A DNA stretch of 55,671 nt, from assembly GCA_024276425.1 (NCBI GenBank), contig JAJRXF010000049.1, positions 1 through 55,671 of the forward strand, written 5' to 3'. The notes under the pieces were generated by a model. That model did no database searches, had not been told where the DNA came from, and was given only the letters and a program-made list of their open reading frames with translations. Shown piece by piece: positions 33,633 to 43,068 of this stretch. The position numbers and the translations under genes are program-made. Origin of the DNA: Actinomycetes bacterium (GTDB taxonomy: Bacteria > Actinomycetota > Acidimicrobiia > Acidimicrobiales > SZUA-35). Position 1 is the stretch's first letter. Each line of letters begins with the position of its first letter.

Positions 33633-35662
33633 TGTCTCATTGGTTCAGAAGTCTCGCAGGGGGCACAAAGTGGCTCGTAAAGCTGCTGGTTGTAGTCACT
33701 GACCATACGAGCAGCAGTCACCCTTGGCCCCAGGTATTGCCACCCATAGCGAATGCGATCGTTCCATTCCGACCCCGGAATGTTGGCGTTAGATGGGCCT
33801 GTGGCAAAAGCATCGGCATAGAAGGTTGGGATGATCTGTTCGCGGAAGAGTTTGAGGACTCCGGCCGCTTCGGCCCGATCACGTTTGGCGGGATTGGTCT
33901 CCTCACTGGTTGCAATGGCCCAGCCGTTCTGGGGTTGAAACCACTCGGCCCACCAGCCATCCAGAATCGAGCAGTTTAGACCCCCATTTAGCGCAGACTT
34001 CTCGCCGCTTGTCCCACAAGCCTCCTGGGGCCGGACCGGATTGTTCAGCCACACATCGCACCCGCCATAGAGCATGTTTGCCACGGAGATGTCATAACCA
34101 GGGACAAGGATGAAGCGCCCATTGGCCTCCGGCGAGGCACTGAATTCGGCAATTTGTCTAAAGACCTTCTGACCTTGGGTATCGGCTGGATGGGCCTTGC
34201 CAGCGAAAACGAATTGGATCGGATGTTCGTCGTTGTTGAGCATTGCTACCAGGGCGTCGCGTTCCAAAAGAAGTAGGGCCGCTCGTTTGTAAGTAGCGAA
34301 ACGTCGAGCGAACCCAACGGTCAAGGTGTAGGGGTCAAAACCATCGAACCCGTGGGCTTGTCGAAGGTAGGTCACCAGGTCGGCCCTTAACTGGTTCCTC
34401 AATTGGCGTACCGTGGAGTCTGGGATAGCTCCGGTTGCGGACCAACGTTCTTCATCGGCCTGAGAAAAATCCTTCCCCACCACTTCGTCCAGCAAGTCCT
34501 GGACACTTCGAGCCATCCAGGTTCGGGCGTGAACTCCATTAGTAACCGAGGTAATTGCCGATCCCTCATCCAGCGATCCAAACAGTGACTGGCTTACCGT
34601 TCCATGGAGAGCAGAAACTCCGTTACTGAGCCCAGCATGGCGAAGGCAAAAGGCTGCCATGTTGAACAGGTCTCCCTCAGTTTCTGACGGAAGGGCTCCG
34701 CTATCCCACACCGCTTGAGCGGTCCCGGCTGGAAGCTCGGTCGCCCAGAGATCAAGATACGGACGAAGAAGAGTAACCGGGAAGCGGTCGATTCCGGCTG
34801 GTACTGGAGTGTGAGTCGTGAAAAGGGTCCGACAGCGAATACGGGCTCGAGCGCTATCCAGATCGACCCCAGTGTTGAGTTGTTCGGCCAGCAATTCGAG
34901 CAGTAAGAATCCGGCGTGTCCCTCGTTCAAGTGGAGTACCTTGGGCCGGATGTCCATGGCCTGTAAGGCTCGTAGGCCTCCCACTCCAAGGAGCCACTCT
35001 TGCTCGATCCGATGCGCCTGATCTCCGCCATAGAGCCGGTCGGTGACTGCTTTGGCCCAAGGCTCGTTCTCCTCTACTCGAGCGTCGAGCACATAAAGCT
35101 GGGTGGCCCCAACCTTTGCTAACCAGATCGAGGCATGAATGGGACCGCGGGGTGTTTCAACCGAGATTTTCCGTCCCATATCGACCAACCCAAGTTCGGC
35201 TGGCTGATAGGTGGCATAGGACACCGACTGTTGGTTCTTGGTCAGTCCCTGTTCGAAGTAGCCGTTGGCATAGAACAGGCCAACACCAACCAGGGGTATG
35301 CCCAAATCTGACACGGCCTTGAGATGATCGCCGGCCAGAATGCCGAGGCCGCCCGAATACTGCGGGAGAGTCTCGGAGATGCCAAACTCCGGGGAGAAGT
35401 AGGCAACGTCGGGCCGTGAAGTCAAATGCCCTTCTAGTTCTTTTAGCTCGGATGCTTGAGCCAGTGCGTCGGCCACAAAGGTTCTGTCTTTGGACAGACG
35501 CCCAAGATCTTCTTCGGTTAGGGACTGAAGGGCCTTATAGGGATGTACTTCGCCCCGCCAGTCTGGTCCAACAGCCTGCACGAGCAACGCCTTGCGAGCA
35601 TTGTCCCATACCCAGGAGTAATTCTGAGCGATTGAGCTCAATGCTTGACGAAGATCTGACAT
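33629..35662 (-). CDS. glgP: Alpha-glucan phosphorylase (GT35)
   Basis: About 677 residues, the shorter bacterial form of alpha-glucan phosphorylase, which releases glucose-1-phosphate. DVAYFSPEFGISETLPQYSGGLGILAGDHLKAVSDLG is the N-terminal signature, and the PLP lysine is in CGTSGEKSALNGGLN. The C-terminal half contains VTNGVHARTW and FVFAGKAHPAD. I choose the ATG at 35662, where family similarity begins; a TTG at 35764 would add 34 residues of Pro-rich sequence read from a 15-bp direct repeat. No Shine-Dalgarno sequence is clear for either start. It heads the glgP-glgX-glgA run. Confidence 0.9.
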   Translation of the reverse strand: MSDLRQALSSIAQNYSWVWDNARKALLVQAVGPDWRGEVHPYKALQSLTEEDLGRLSKDRTFVADALAQASELKELEGHLTSRPDVAYFSPEFGISETLPQYSGGLGILAGDHLKAVSDLGIPLVGVGLFYANGYFEQGLTKNQQSVSYATYQPAELGLVDMGRKISVETPRGPIHASIWLAKVGATQLYVLDARVEENEPWAKAVTDRLYGGDQAHRIEQEWLLGVGGLRALQAMDIRPKVLHLNEGHAGFLLLELLAEQLNTGVDLDSARARIRCRTLFTTHTPVPAGIDRFPVTLLRPYLDLWATELPAGTAQAVWDSGALPSETEGDLFNMAAFCLRHAGLSNGVSALHGTVSQSLFGSLDEGSAITSVTNGVHARTWMARSVQDLLDEVVGKDFSQADEERWSATGAIPDSTVRQLRNQLRADLVTYLRQAHGFDGFDPYTLTVGFARRFATYKRAALLLLERDALVAMLNNDEHPIQFVFAGKAHPADTQGQKVFRQIAEFSASPEANGRFILVPGYDISVANMLYGGCDVWLNNPVRPQEACGTSGEKSALNGGLNCSILDGWWAEWFQPQNGWAIATSEETNPAKRDRAEAAGVLKLFREQIIPTFYADAFATGPSNANIPGSEWNDRIRYGWQYLGPRVTAARMVSDYNQQLYEPLCAPCETSEPMRQ

Positions 35663-35691
35663 CGGTGGGTTCAGTGTCGGTGGGTTCAGTG
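35662..35691. repeat. 15-bp perfect direct repeat at the glgP start
   Basis: TCGGTGGGTTCAGTG occurs twice head to tail (35662-35676, 35677-35691), right at the proposed glgP start codon. It has the same unit length as the repeat in the mycothione reductase gene but a different sequence. Confidence 0.88.
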
Positions 35692-35808
35692 GAGAATCGG
35701 GCACAACATACCTTGAGGTTCTTAGGGCCAGTAGCCAGCGCGGGATACTCTTCCGATCGGCCAAGGACGGTCAATCTGTAGCAAAGGCCTTGATAGGTCC
35801 AAGTAGAC

Positions 35809-36762
35809 CTAGAGTCTGCGGAGTTTCACCGTCTTAACCCTATGGTCTGCACCCTTCTGAAGGATTAGATCTGCTCGTTCTCGTGTGGGCTCAATGTTCT
35901 CCTCCAGATTCTTCTGGTTAATCTCGGTCCAGATGCGGACGGCTGTGGCCTCCGCCTCGGCGTCGCTCAGTTTGGAAAAGGAGTGAAAGTAGGATTCGGG
36001 GTCGGCAAATGCCGTCTTGCGAAGAGTGAAAAATCGCTGGACGTACCAGTTCTGAATGTGTTGGGCCTCCGCATCGACATAGATGGAAAAGTCGAAAAAG
36101 TCTGACACAAACAATGGGTGAGCAGAGCTTGCGGTTCCGGTCTGCAAAACGTTGATTCCCTCGACAATGACGATGTCTGGTTGACAGACAACAACGCTTT
36201 GGTTGGGAATGACGTCATAGGTCAGGTGAGAGTACACGGGCGCTCGAACTTCCGGCGCTCCAGACTTGATGTCACTAATAAAGGAGAGCAACGCCCGACG
36301 GTCGTAGCTTTCGGGAAATCCCTTGCGGTTTTCGAGACCGCGTTCTTCCAGGATCCTATTTGGTAGCAGAAACCCGTCGGTGGTGATGAGGTCGACCTTG
36401 GGGTGGTTTGGCCAGCGGTCAAGCAGAGCCTGGAGGACGCGAGCAGTCGTCGATTTGCCCACAGCTACCGAACCCGCCACACCAACGATATAGGGGACCT
36501 TGCCCGGGAGTTGCCCCAAGAATGTGTCGCTGGCCCGGTACAGCTCTTGGGAAGCTCCGACATAGAGATTCAGCAACCTCGAAAGGGGTAGGTAGATTTC
36601 TACAACCTCATTCAGACTCAACTCGACATTGATTCCCCGCAGACGTTCGAGGTCGGCCTCACTCAGATCCAATGGTGTGGATGCCCGCAGTTCCCCCCAC
36701 TCACTTGCACTAAAGACCATGTAGGGCGAAAGCTCACCTCCCAGCCCAGAACCAGACATCAT
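35809..36762 (-). CDS. coaA: Pantothenate kinase, type I
   Basis: A 317-residue type I (bacterial CoaA) pantothenate kinase, which phosphorylates pantothenate in the first step of CoA synthesis. The P-loop is [19 protein letters not shown] near residue 95; [20 protein letters not shown] and [10 protein letters not shown] are family motifs, and [13 protein letters not shown] is near the pantothenate site. Two adjacent ATGs (36762, 36759) could start it; the first overlaps the stop of the CoA transferase gene. The mycobacterial enzyme has the same length range. Confidence 0.92.
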   Translation of the reverse strand: MMSGSGLGGELSPYMVFSASEWGELRASTPLDLSEADLERLRGINVELSLNEVVEIYLPLSRLLNLYVGASQELYRASDTFLGQLPGKVPYIVGVAGSVAVGKSTTARVLQALLDRWPNHPKVDLITTDGFLLPNRILEERGLENRKGFPESYDRRALLSFISDIKSGAPEVRAPVYSHLTYDVIPNQSVVVCQPDIVIVEGINVLQTGTASSAHPLFVSDFFDFSIYVDAEAQHIQNWYVQRFFTLRKTAFADPESYFHSFSKLSDAEAEATAVRIWTEINQKNLEENIEPTRERADLILQKGADHRVKTVKLRRL

Positions 36763-37979
36763 TGGTTCTCGTTCCTTTCAGAAGGGCCGCTACCGGCTCC
36801 ACCTATTTCGCTCTCACCCAATGGGCCGACATCGCCCTGCAAAACTCCCGCTATTCGAAGACGTTCCAATTCAGCTGCGTCGTACCCAAGCCACTCGTCC
36901 AGTATTTCGCCGTTGTGCTCTCCCCGGTAGGGGGAGCGGGTTCTCACTCCGGAATCGGCGTTGCTGAACCGATAAGGGGATTGAACTATTCGCCGCTTTC
37001 CCGAGGGGAAGTCAATCGGGGTTGACAGTCCCAGTTCTACTCCAATGTCGGAATCGAAAGCTTCAGACGTCGTGCGTATGTCAGCCCAAGCGATATTGAG
37101 GCCATCAAGCCTGGCGATCAGACTCCTGCGATCGGGGAAGGACAGAAACCACTGGTTGAGAGCGGCCTCCCTCGCCCTAATCTTGTCGGCCACAGTGGCA
37201 TTGGGGGCCAGTCCGTCAGAGACGAGGCCGGCTGAGCTGAGCTGAAACCAGGTGGTTCGTAGATCACCCGAGATCATGATGTGGCCATAGCTAGTAGCTC
37301 GAACTTGTCCCCCCAAGGGACGAACCGGAATGTCGTCCAGGGCCCAATGCACATAGTCATCGGTGGCGATCATGGCCGACATCATGGCGAGGTCAATATG
37401 TTGGCCAAGCCCCGTACTTTCTCTCATCCATAGGGCTGACAGCAGGCCAACGAGGCCATGTAACGCTGCGTTGGTGTCTGCGATCGACAAGATTGGGTTG
37501 GTTGGGGATGCGGCATCTACGGCGCTTTGCCGTTCAATGAGCCCCGCTTCGGCGTGAATAATCGGGGCGTAGGCGGGACGGTGTCGCCAGGAGGTTTCCT
37601 GTCCGAATCCACTAATCGACAGGTAGATGAGGGCAGGGTTGACCGCTCGACAACTCTGGTAGTCAAGCCCAAACTTCGACATGATTCCTGGACGGTAGTT
37701 CTCGACAAGCATGTCTGCCTTGGCCACCAGGTCCAGCAGAAGTTCGGTCGCCCCCTCGGCCTTAAGGTCAACGGAGATGTCGCGCTTGCCAGCATTCTGT
37801 TGGTTGAAGTAGCCGGACAAGCCATCCGTCTTGTCTCCCCAGGTTCGAAGCAAGTCTCCCTCCGGTGGTTCGACCTTGACAACATCGGCACCAAGGTCGG
37901 CCAACATGCGGGTAGCGAATGGGCCAGCAACAACGCGAGAGAAATCGAGGACCCGTAGACCAGCGAGGGGAAAGGACAC
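36759..37979 (-). CDS. CaiB/BaiF (class III) CoA transferase
   Basis: About 406 residues of the class III CoA-transferase family, which moves CoA between acyl groups. [35 protein letters not shown] is the N-terminal signature, [18 protein letters not shown] follows, and the catalytic Asp is probably in [26 protein letters not shown] is the next conserved block. I start at GTG 37979 because an upstream start at 38066 would overlap the divergent Nudix gene. Substrate unknown; the coupling to coaA suggests a general CoA-linked operon only by position. Confidence 0.85.
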   Translation of the reverse strand: MSFPLAGLRVLDFSRVVAGPFATRMLADLGADVVKVEPPEGDLLRTWGDKTDGLSGYFNQQNAGKRDISVDLKAEGATELLLDLVAKADMLVENYRPGIMSKFGLDYQSCRAVNPALIYLSISGFGQETSWRHRPAYAPIIHAEAGLIERQSAVDAASPTNPILSIADTNAALHGLVGLLSALWMRESTGLGQHIDLAMMSAMIATDDYVHWALDDIPVRPLGGQVRATSYGHIMISGDLRTTWFQLSSAGLVSDGLAPNATVADKIRAREAALNQWFLSFPDRRSLIARLDGLNIAWADIRTTSEAFDSDIGVELGLSTPIDFPSGKRRIVQSPYRFSNADSGVRTRSPYRGEHNGEILDEWLGYDAAELERLRIAGVLQGDVGPLGESEIGGAGSGPSERNENQ

Positions 37980-38039
37980 CGCAAGATGTTGGCAGGTGGG
38001 AGTCGAGAATGCGAGTTCGGACGCTATTAGGGTTAGGCA

Positions 38040-38552
38040 ATGACCCGATGGCTTCTGAAACGACAAGCTGCCCGTGTGGTTCTGCTAAGCGAAGACCAGC
38101 GTGTCTTACTCATTCGCTCAGTCGACCCGGCCGACTCCTCCAAAGCACCATGGCTTGAGATCCCCGGAGGAGGCATCGACCCTGGCGAAACCTCCGAGGC
38201 TTGTGTCGCCCGTGAGTTATGGGAAGAAGCTGGTATCGACCAGGCAGAAATCGGTCCTGTCGTGTGGACTCAATACGTAGAGTTCAGCTTCGGTGGCTAC
38301 GACTTTGAACAGGACGAGGTCATCCATGTCGCCTGGAGCCACCAGACCGAGATCCGCAAGCCTCAAGGATTGGAGTTCTTGGAGGCACTGGCCTTTCAGG
38401 GCGCTCGATGGTGGACCAGACAGGAAGTCGAAAGCTCAGCGGAGCCGTTCTTGCCGCCGGTCCTCCCCGAACTCATCGGGACACTGTTTGACGGAGAACT
38501 TCCTGATCCGCCCTTGGACATTACTCCGGCACCCGAGGAGAAACTGTCCTAG
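38040..38552 (+). CDS. Nudix hydrolase
   Basis: A 170-residue Nudix protein. The full Nudix box GX5EX7REUXEEXGU is visible as GGIDPGETSEACVARELWEEAGI (about residues 43-65). The family hydrolyses nucleoside diphosphates linked to another group; typical roles are removal of oxidised nucleotides or nucleotide sugars. The ATG at 38040 has AGGG seven bases upstream. Its end overlaps the converging LytR_C gene by four bases. Confidence 0.88.
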   Translation: MTRWLLKRQAARVVLLSEDQRVLLIRSVDPADSSKAPWLEIPGGGIDPGETSEACVARELWEEAGIDQAEIGPVVWTQYVEFSFGGYDFEQDEVIHVAWSHQTEIRKPQGLEFLEALAFQGARWWTRQEVESSAEPFLPPVLPELIGTLFDGELPDPPLDITPAPEEKLS

Positions 38553-39073
38553 CGCAAAACCTGGTCGGTTCCAATGATGGCAACAAGGTGAGCTTCGCCC
38601 GGAGAGCCGTTGGTGAGTTCGGACATTGGGGCAACTGCCTCGCTTGACATGCCTAACAGACCAGCAACCTGGACGGCATCCCCCTCATAGCCCTCAAGGA
38701 AGTAGATGACGCTTCGATCCGTCCTGTTTCCATTTGTCGGAGGAAGAGTGGCGTACCCGGCAGCTTTCAGTAGATCCGTGCCCTGGCCCGCAATGCCCCC
38801 AATTCTGGCGGCATTTGAGACGAGAACTTGTACCTCGCTTGGCACCCTGAGGGTGATGGCCTCGGTAGTTGTCGTTGTCGGCTCGGTGGTCGAGGTGGTC
38901 GAGGTCACCACCGGAACGATTTCGGGTTCAGGTTTCTGGGTAGTCACGATGTCGTTGTCCTGGACAGTCGTTACGAGCCTCCGAGCAAGGATCGAGAGAA
39001 CCAGAGCCATAACGAGTAAGGCAAGTGCGAGGAAGAGGGCGTTGATGATGTCGTGTCGCTCGATGCGGTCCAC
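38549..39073 (-). CDS. LytR C-terminal (LytR_C) domain protein, membrane-anchored
   Basis: A 174-residue protein with a short cytoplasmic N-terminus, one membrane helix (~11-31), a Thr/Glu/Pro-rich linker (PVVTSTTSTTEPTTTTTEA) and a C-terminal domain that begins VQVLVSNAARIGGIAGQGTDLLKAAGY and resembles LytR_C. That domain is common in actinobacterial envelope proteins and often attached to wall-polymer ligases; alone it probably binds envelope components outside the membrane. Confidence 0.78.
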   Translation of the reverse strand: MDRIERHDIINALFLALALLVMALVLSILARRLVTTVQDNDIVTTQKPEPEIVPVVTSTTSTTEPTTTTTEAITLRVPSEVQVLVSNAARIGGIAGQGTDLLKAAGYATLPPTNGNRTDRSVIYFLEGYEGDAVQVAGLLGMSSEAVAPMSELTNGSPGEAHLVAIIGTDQVLR

Positions 39074-39182
39074 AGAAAAACCAATCTAGGTTGTGGCCCA
39101 AAACCTAGACCCGTCGTGGTTGGAGGTGGGCCGGAAACAGACTAGGCGCCCTTTGCACCGAAACGGTGGCGTTTCGTCAGGA

Positions 39183-40352
39183 TCAACGAGCTCCGCTGTC
39201 AATTGTCCTCGATCCTGTGTCATCGATCGTGCCAGCAAAGCGACGAATATCTTCAAGCAAGGCTACTGGTTGTTCAAGGGCAGCGAAGTGTCCACCCCGG
39301 TCAAATTCCGTCCATTGCACAATGTTGTAAGACGACTCAGCCCAGCGTCTTGAGCAGCGATAAATCTCCAGGGGAAACATGGCCCCAGCGGTGGGAACAG
39401 CGACAGAGTCTGCCACAGCACGCTCGTCAGCTACAGAGAATTCGTAGTAGATTCTCGCCGCGGATCCGGCAGTCCCGGTAAACCAGTAGAGGGCCACATT
39501 TGCCAGGAGACGGTCCCGATCATGCACACCAAACACATCGCCGTCGCAGTCCGACCATGTTCGGAATTTCTCAAGAATCCACGATAGAAGGCCTACTGGG
39601 GAGTCATTGAGCGCATAAGCCAGAGTCTGGGGCTTGGTCCCCTGGATAGCCTGGTAACCAGTTTCACTGGTCTGGAATGCCATCGCCGCGCCTAGCATCT
39701 GGGTCTCATCCTCGGACATGTCAACCATGAGTTCATCCGTTGGGGTGACTGTCAGCATGTTGATATGAATCCCGGCGCAGTGGGTTGGATCGAGTTGACC
39801 GATCCAACTGGTGATGATGGCGCCCCAGTCTCCGCCTTGAGCCAGGTATTGGTCATAGCCCAGTTGGGCCATGAGTGAAATCCACATCTTGGCGATTCTG
39901 CGAGGCGACACTCCCGGGGTGATGGTTGGTCCACTAAGGGTGAAGCCAGGAAGGGATGGCGCCACCACATGGAAGGCTGGAAGGCTTGGGTCCTCTGGCT
40001 CGATTAGCGGACGGATCAGATGAAGGAACTCCACGATTGAGCCAGGCCAGCCATGGCTAAGAATTAGGGGGCGAGCATCAGACCGGGGGGAGCGGGCATG
40101 AATGAAGTGAATCTGTTCACCGTCGATGGTAGTTAGGAACTGGGGCCACGCATTGATCGAGTTTTCAGCCGATTTCCAGTCAAAGTCATTGAGCCAATAC
40201 TTGGTTAGGGCCTGCAACTCCGCCATGTCGGTGCCATAGATCCACGCTTGGCCTGGAAGCTGATCTGGCCAGCGGGTGTTCTTTAGTCGACCATGGAGGT
40301 CGCTGATGTCCTCATCAGCGACGGAGAAGCGAAACTCAGAGATCGTCGTCAT
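39183..40352 (-). CDS. Epoxide hydrolase, EHN-type alpha/beta hydrolase
   Basis: About 389 residues. The N-terminal EHN domain (DEDISDLHGRLKNTRWPDQ) precedes an alpha/beta-hydrolase core. The nucleophile Asp is in AQGGDWGAIITSWIG, the oxyanion region in HGWPGSIVEF, and the catalytic His in FDRGGHFAALEQP. Such enzymes open epoxides to diols. The start is ATG 40352, with AGGA eight bases upstream; the frame extends to 40388. Confidence 0.87.
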   Translation of the reverse strand: MTTISEFRFSVADEDISDLHGRLKNTRWPDQLPGQAWIYGTDMAELQALTKYWLNDFDWKSAENSINAWPQFLTTIDGEQIHFIHARSPRSDARPLILSHGWPGSIVEFLHLIRPLIEPEDPSLPAFHVVAPSLPGFTLSGPTITPGVSPRRIAKMWISLMAQLGYDQYLAQGGDWGAIITSWIGQLDPTHCAGIHINMLTVTPTDELMVDMSEDETQMLGAAMAFQTSETGYQAIQGTKPQTLAYALNDSPVGLLSWILEKFRTWSDCDGDVFGVHDRDRLLANVALYWFTGTAGSAARIYYEFSVADERAVADSVAVPTAGAMFPLEIYRCSRRWAESSYNIVQWTEFDRGGHFAALEQPVALLEDIRRFAGTIDDTGSRTIDSGAR

Positions 40353-40421
40353 GCTTGGATCCTGGCAGTCCGGGGGTACCGACTTCAACTCCGGAGGTCC
40401 TAGAGGGCATCATCTTGGCTC

Positions 40422-40452
40422 AAAAAGAGCCCCGGCCTAGTGACCGGGGCTC
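40422..40452 (-). terminator. Intrinsic terminator after the trmI operon, minus strand
   Basis: GAGCCCCGG (40427-40435) pairs perfectly with CCGGGGCTC (40444-40452), a 9-bp G/C-rich stem with an 8-base loop, and on the minus strand TTTTT follows at once (40426-40422). It closes the ttuB-ttuA-trmI transcript and separates it from the epoxide hydrolase gene. Between it and the trmI stop lie ~174 bases with further short hairpins (for example CGCCC/GGGCG at 40488-40500) but no gene I can recognise. Confidence 0.85.
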
Positions 40453-40626
40453 CCTCGTGCTTCTGCCCACATGCCCGACAAGGCAATCGCCCAGCGGGCG
40501 GCACAGCTAAAGCTAGTCCGCCTTCGACCCCATTGTCTCAGGCGACCTTCCCTATATCGGCGAACAATTCTCCGTTCTGAGCCCTTGCTGGAGATTGGTA
40601 CAGATGACGCTGGCCGGGATCAGGAT

Positions 40627-41565
40627 CTAGGGAAGTTTTGCATTGCCTCTGGCTAACTTGGTCGGCTGTGGCGGATTCGTGGTGGTCACCTCTCCCACTC
40701 CAGGTTGGGTGGTTGGGCGCTCTTTGGCGATGAGGGCGGCCTCGGTTTCGCCGATAGAACTGGACATCAGGCGAGCCCGGGTGAGGAAAGCGGTGTGGGC
40801 CACCATGCGATGGTCTGGTCGAACTGCCTGACCTTCAATATGCCAGTTGCGATGAAGCACCTCCATTGTCTTCTCCTCTACAAACAGGGAACTGGCTAGG
40901 CGTTCCCGAAGACGAGTGGCCTGGGTGATCGAGGGGGTATAGGCCAAGAACACGCCACCGGACCGCATGGCAGTCTCTGCGTGGCCGACCACTTGCCATG
41001 GCTCCGGCAGGTCAAGGACAACCCGGTCGAAGTCGTCCCCTTGGATTGGCTCATAGGCGCTGCGGAGGTGCACGTGGTAACGATCAAGCACCTCCTCTCC
41101 TAGATAACCAATCACGTTCTTCTTCGCCCGGGCGGCAAAATCTTCGCGGATTTCGTATCCAACGATGTCCGCCCCGGCTCGCAGCAAGCCAATGGACAGG
41201 GCGCCAGATCCAATTCCGGATTCGAAGACTTTCATTCCAGGGCCGATGTCAGCGAGCATCAGAATGGGCGCAATGTCTTTTGGGTAGATGACCTGGGCCC
41301 CTCGCGGCATCGAGAGCACATAGTCCTCAAGGGTTGGCCGAAAAACCCGAAATTTCTGCCCTTTGGTTGAGTGAACGACAGTGCCCTCAGGTTTGCCGAT
41401 CATTTCGGTGTGAGCCAGCACCCCAGCGTGGGAATGGAATGCATCATCGGCACCGAGTTCCACCAAATAGCGCCGGTTTCTGGTGTCGGTGAGCAATACG
41501 AATTCGCCCACCCTGAGTGGGCCTGTTCGGGTTGTGGTCCCAACGATTGGTATTGGTTCACCCAT
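40627..41565 (-). CDS. trmI: tRNA (adenine-58-N1)-methyltransferase TrmI
   Basis: A 312-residue SAM-dependent methyltransferase of the TrmI/GCD14 family that makes m1A58 in the tRNA T-loop. The N-terminal beta domain (LLTDTRNRRYLVELGAD) is followed by the family segment LSMPRGAQVIYPKD and the SAM-binding loop VFESGIGSGALSIGLLRAG. VVLDLPEPWQVVGHAETAM holds the DLPEPW motif. Its ATG shares a base with the stop of the TtuA-like gene, so the two modification enzymes are co-translated. Confidence 0.92.
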   Translation of the reverse strand: MGEPIPIVGTTTRTGPLRVGEFVLLTDTRNRRYLVELGADDAFHSHAGVLAHTEMIGKPEGTVVHSTKGQKFRVFRPTLEDYVLSMPRGAQVIYPKDIAPILMLADIGPGMKVFESGIGSGALSIGLLRAGADIVGYEIREDFAARAKKNVIGYLGEEVLDRYHVHLRSAYEPIQGDDFDRVVLDLPEPWQVVGHAETAMRSGGVFLAYTPSITQATRLRERLASSLFVEEKTMEVLHRNWHIEGQAVRPDHRMVAHTAFLTRARLMSSSIGETEAALIAKERPTTQPGVGEVTTTNPPQPTKLARGNAKLP

Positions 41566-42548
41566 TAGTTTCTCTTTCGGGTCATGGCAATGGGCACCGG
41601 CTTGGTGCCAGCGGTGCTTCTGACCAGCCGACAGAAGGCACAGAGCTCAGAGTTGGTGGTTGCCCCACACTCCTCACAGGCACGAAGCATCCCGACATCG
41701 TCGTCCGGTTCGGTTCGCTCTCGCTGTTCCTCTGGTTCGGAATAGGTACGTTGCTCAGAAAACAAATCTACGGCGTTACGAAGAAACCCAAAGTAGAAGG
41801 CCTGTTTAGAACCGGGTGACTCGGACTCGATAAGGTTGAGGGCCGCTTTGTAGTGCAGGTGCTTGTTTCCTTTGGCCATCGGGCATTCCTCCACCAGATA
41901 GTCGATACCGGCGAGGACACAGTAGGCCGCCGTCTCCCGCTCACCCAGACGAACAAGTGGCTTAACTTTCTTGGGGAAACCGTGACCGGCAGGAAGCACA
42001 GGTTGTTGCCGGCCAAGGTAGTCGCTTTGCCAATGGAGCACATTGCCAAACAACACGGCGGCCTCATCGTCCAGATTGTGTCCAGTGACGAGCGCATCAA
42101 AATCACCCGCCAGGGTGGCCTGGTCAAAAACATGGCGTTTGGAGAGCCCACAGGCTGAACACGGGGCTCGACCAGTGACCGAGGCCGCAGTAGGGACGTC
42201 AATGTCATAGGTCCCACGAATGTCGACCTCGATCAACTCCAGACCACGTTCCTCGGCAAAGCGCCGGGCGTGGCGTCCCGAAACGTCATAATACTCACCA
42301 AGGCCAAGTCCGACATAGAGACCCGTGGCCTCATAACCCAGGTGAAGCAGAATGTCCCACACGGCAAGACTGTCTTTTCCACCAGAAACCGCCACCAAAA
42401 CACGATCCCCGGGCTTCACCATCGAAAATTCTTTGAGCGTCTTTTCGACCTGAGTCCGGCAGTATCGCAGGAAGTGCTCCTGGCAAAAGTTGGCGTTGTG
42501 TCGCCGAATGTCAATGACTGCTGGACCACGGCAAACGCGACACTTCAT
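41565..42548 (-). CDS. ttuA: TtuA-type tRNA 2-thiolation enzyme (PP-loop, iron-sulfur)
   Basis: A 327-residue ATP-pyrophosphatase of the TtuA/CTU1 group. The PP-loop SGGKDS is at 55-60. An N-terminal zinc-finger-like part has CRVC at 3-6 plus Cys22 and His25; a second pair, CEECG and CAFC, lies near the C-terminus. The three cysteines expected to hold a [4Fe-4S] cluster are Cys130 and Cys133 (APCSAC) and Cys222 (EECPM), the same numbers I recall for the Thermus enzyme. In Thermus TtuA uses a thiocarboxylated carrier, TtuB, to make 2-thioribothymidine at T-loop position 54. A carrier gene lies 22 bases upstream and TrmI overlaps downstream. Confidence 0.88.
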   Translation of the reverse strand: MKCRVCRGPAVIDIRRHNANFCQEHFLRYCRTQVEKTLKEFSMVKPGDRVLVAVSGGKDSLAVWDILLHLGYEATGLYVGLGLGEYYDVSGRHARRFAEERGLELIEVDIRGTYDIDVPTAASVTGRAPCSACGLSKRHVFDQATLAGDFDALVTGHNLDDEAAVLFGNVLHWQSDYLGRQQPVLPAGHGFPKKVKPLVRLGERETAAYCVLAGIDYLVEECPMAKGNKHLHYKAALNLIESESPGSKQAFYFGFLRNAVDLFSEQRTYSEPEEQRERTEPDDDVGMLRACEECGATTNSELCAFCRLVRSTAGTKPVPIAMTRKRN

Positions 42549-42570
42549 TGTTGGGTCGGCCTCACTGGCA

Positions 42571-42765
42571 TTAGCCGCCCGAGATTACGGGACGGACCTC
42601 GACCACTGCGTTGTCGCTCAGAACGGCGTCACCAGGTATCAAGGTGCCATCTTGGATGACCAGAACTTCTTCGCGGTTGACCTTGAGCCGGTTGAGGAGT
42701 TTGACCACCGAAATGGGGCCGTCAATGACCTCCTGCCGTGTCGGGTTTCGGAGTTTAACCAGCAT
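42571..42765 (-). CDS. ttuB: TtuB/ThiS/MoaD-like sulfur carrier protein
   Basis: A 64-residue beta-grasp protein ending in Gly-Gly at the stop codon (VRPVISGG), the hallmark of sulfur carriers that are activated by adenylation and thiocarboxylated at the C-terminus. The rest fits the fold: SVVKLLNRLKVNREEVLVIQDG, then LSDNAVVEV. ThiS or MoaD identity is not excluded by sequence alone, but its position next to the TtuA-like gene makes a TtuB role the best reading. The E1-like activator (TtuC) is not in this window. Confidence 0.82.
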   Translation of the reverse strand: MLVKLRNPTRQEVIDGPISVVKLLNRLKVNREEVLVIQDGTLIPGDAVLSDNAVVEVRPVISGG

Positions 42766-42777
42766 CGCAAAGAAAGG

Positions 42778-43068
42778 CTAGCTGACTCGCTTGGCGGCGC
42801 GGGCTGCCTTCTTGTCTGCTCGTTTGGCCTGCTTTGATGCCTTCTTCCGCCGCTTCTCGTCCTTTAATTGCTCCTTGTGCGTGATGTCGAGGTGCTCAAT
42901 GACGATCTTGTCTCCGGGTTTCGTGCCCGAGAGGTCGATGAGTTCGCGACGACCGGTTCCCTTGCGTACCAGGCGAAGGAGGGCCAATGCGCCCGAAGTG
43001 AAAACCCAGGACTTAGCCGGTCCACGAACGAGCCCGCGTACCACCAACGACAGCAGTTTCTCCAGCAT
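42778..43068 (-). CDS. Small protein with a Lys/Arg/Ala-rich C-terminal tail, unknown function
   Basis: A 96-residue protein I do not recognise. It has a mildly hydrophobic N-terminal half (FTSGALALLRLV), a short beta-like segment (DLSGTKPGDKIVIEHLDIT) and a very basic helical tail (DEKRRKKASKQAKRADKKAARAAKR) of the sort that binds nucleic acid or acidic membrane. Its ATG is 12 bases from the end of a run of co-translated genes, upstream of the sulfur carrier gene, and shares a base with the preceding stop (TAATG). Confidence 0.7.
   Translation of the reverse strand: MLEKLLSLVVRGLVRGPAKSWVFTSGALALLRLVRKGTGRRELIDLSGTKPGDKIVIEHLDITHKEQLKDEKRRKKASKQAKRADKKAARAAKRVS

Noticed and set aside
40453-40626. 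The structured stretch after trmI considered as a tRNA or known small RNA.
   Set aside because: No T-loop consensus, anticodon arm or known RNA motif could be found; only short hairpins.
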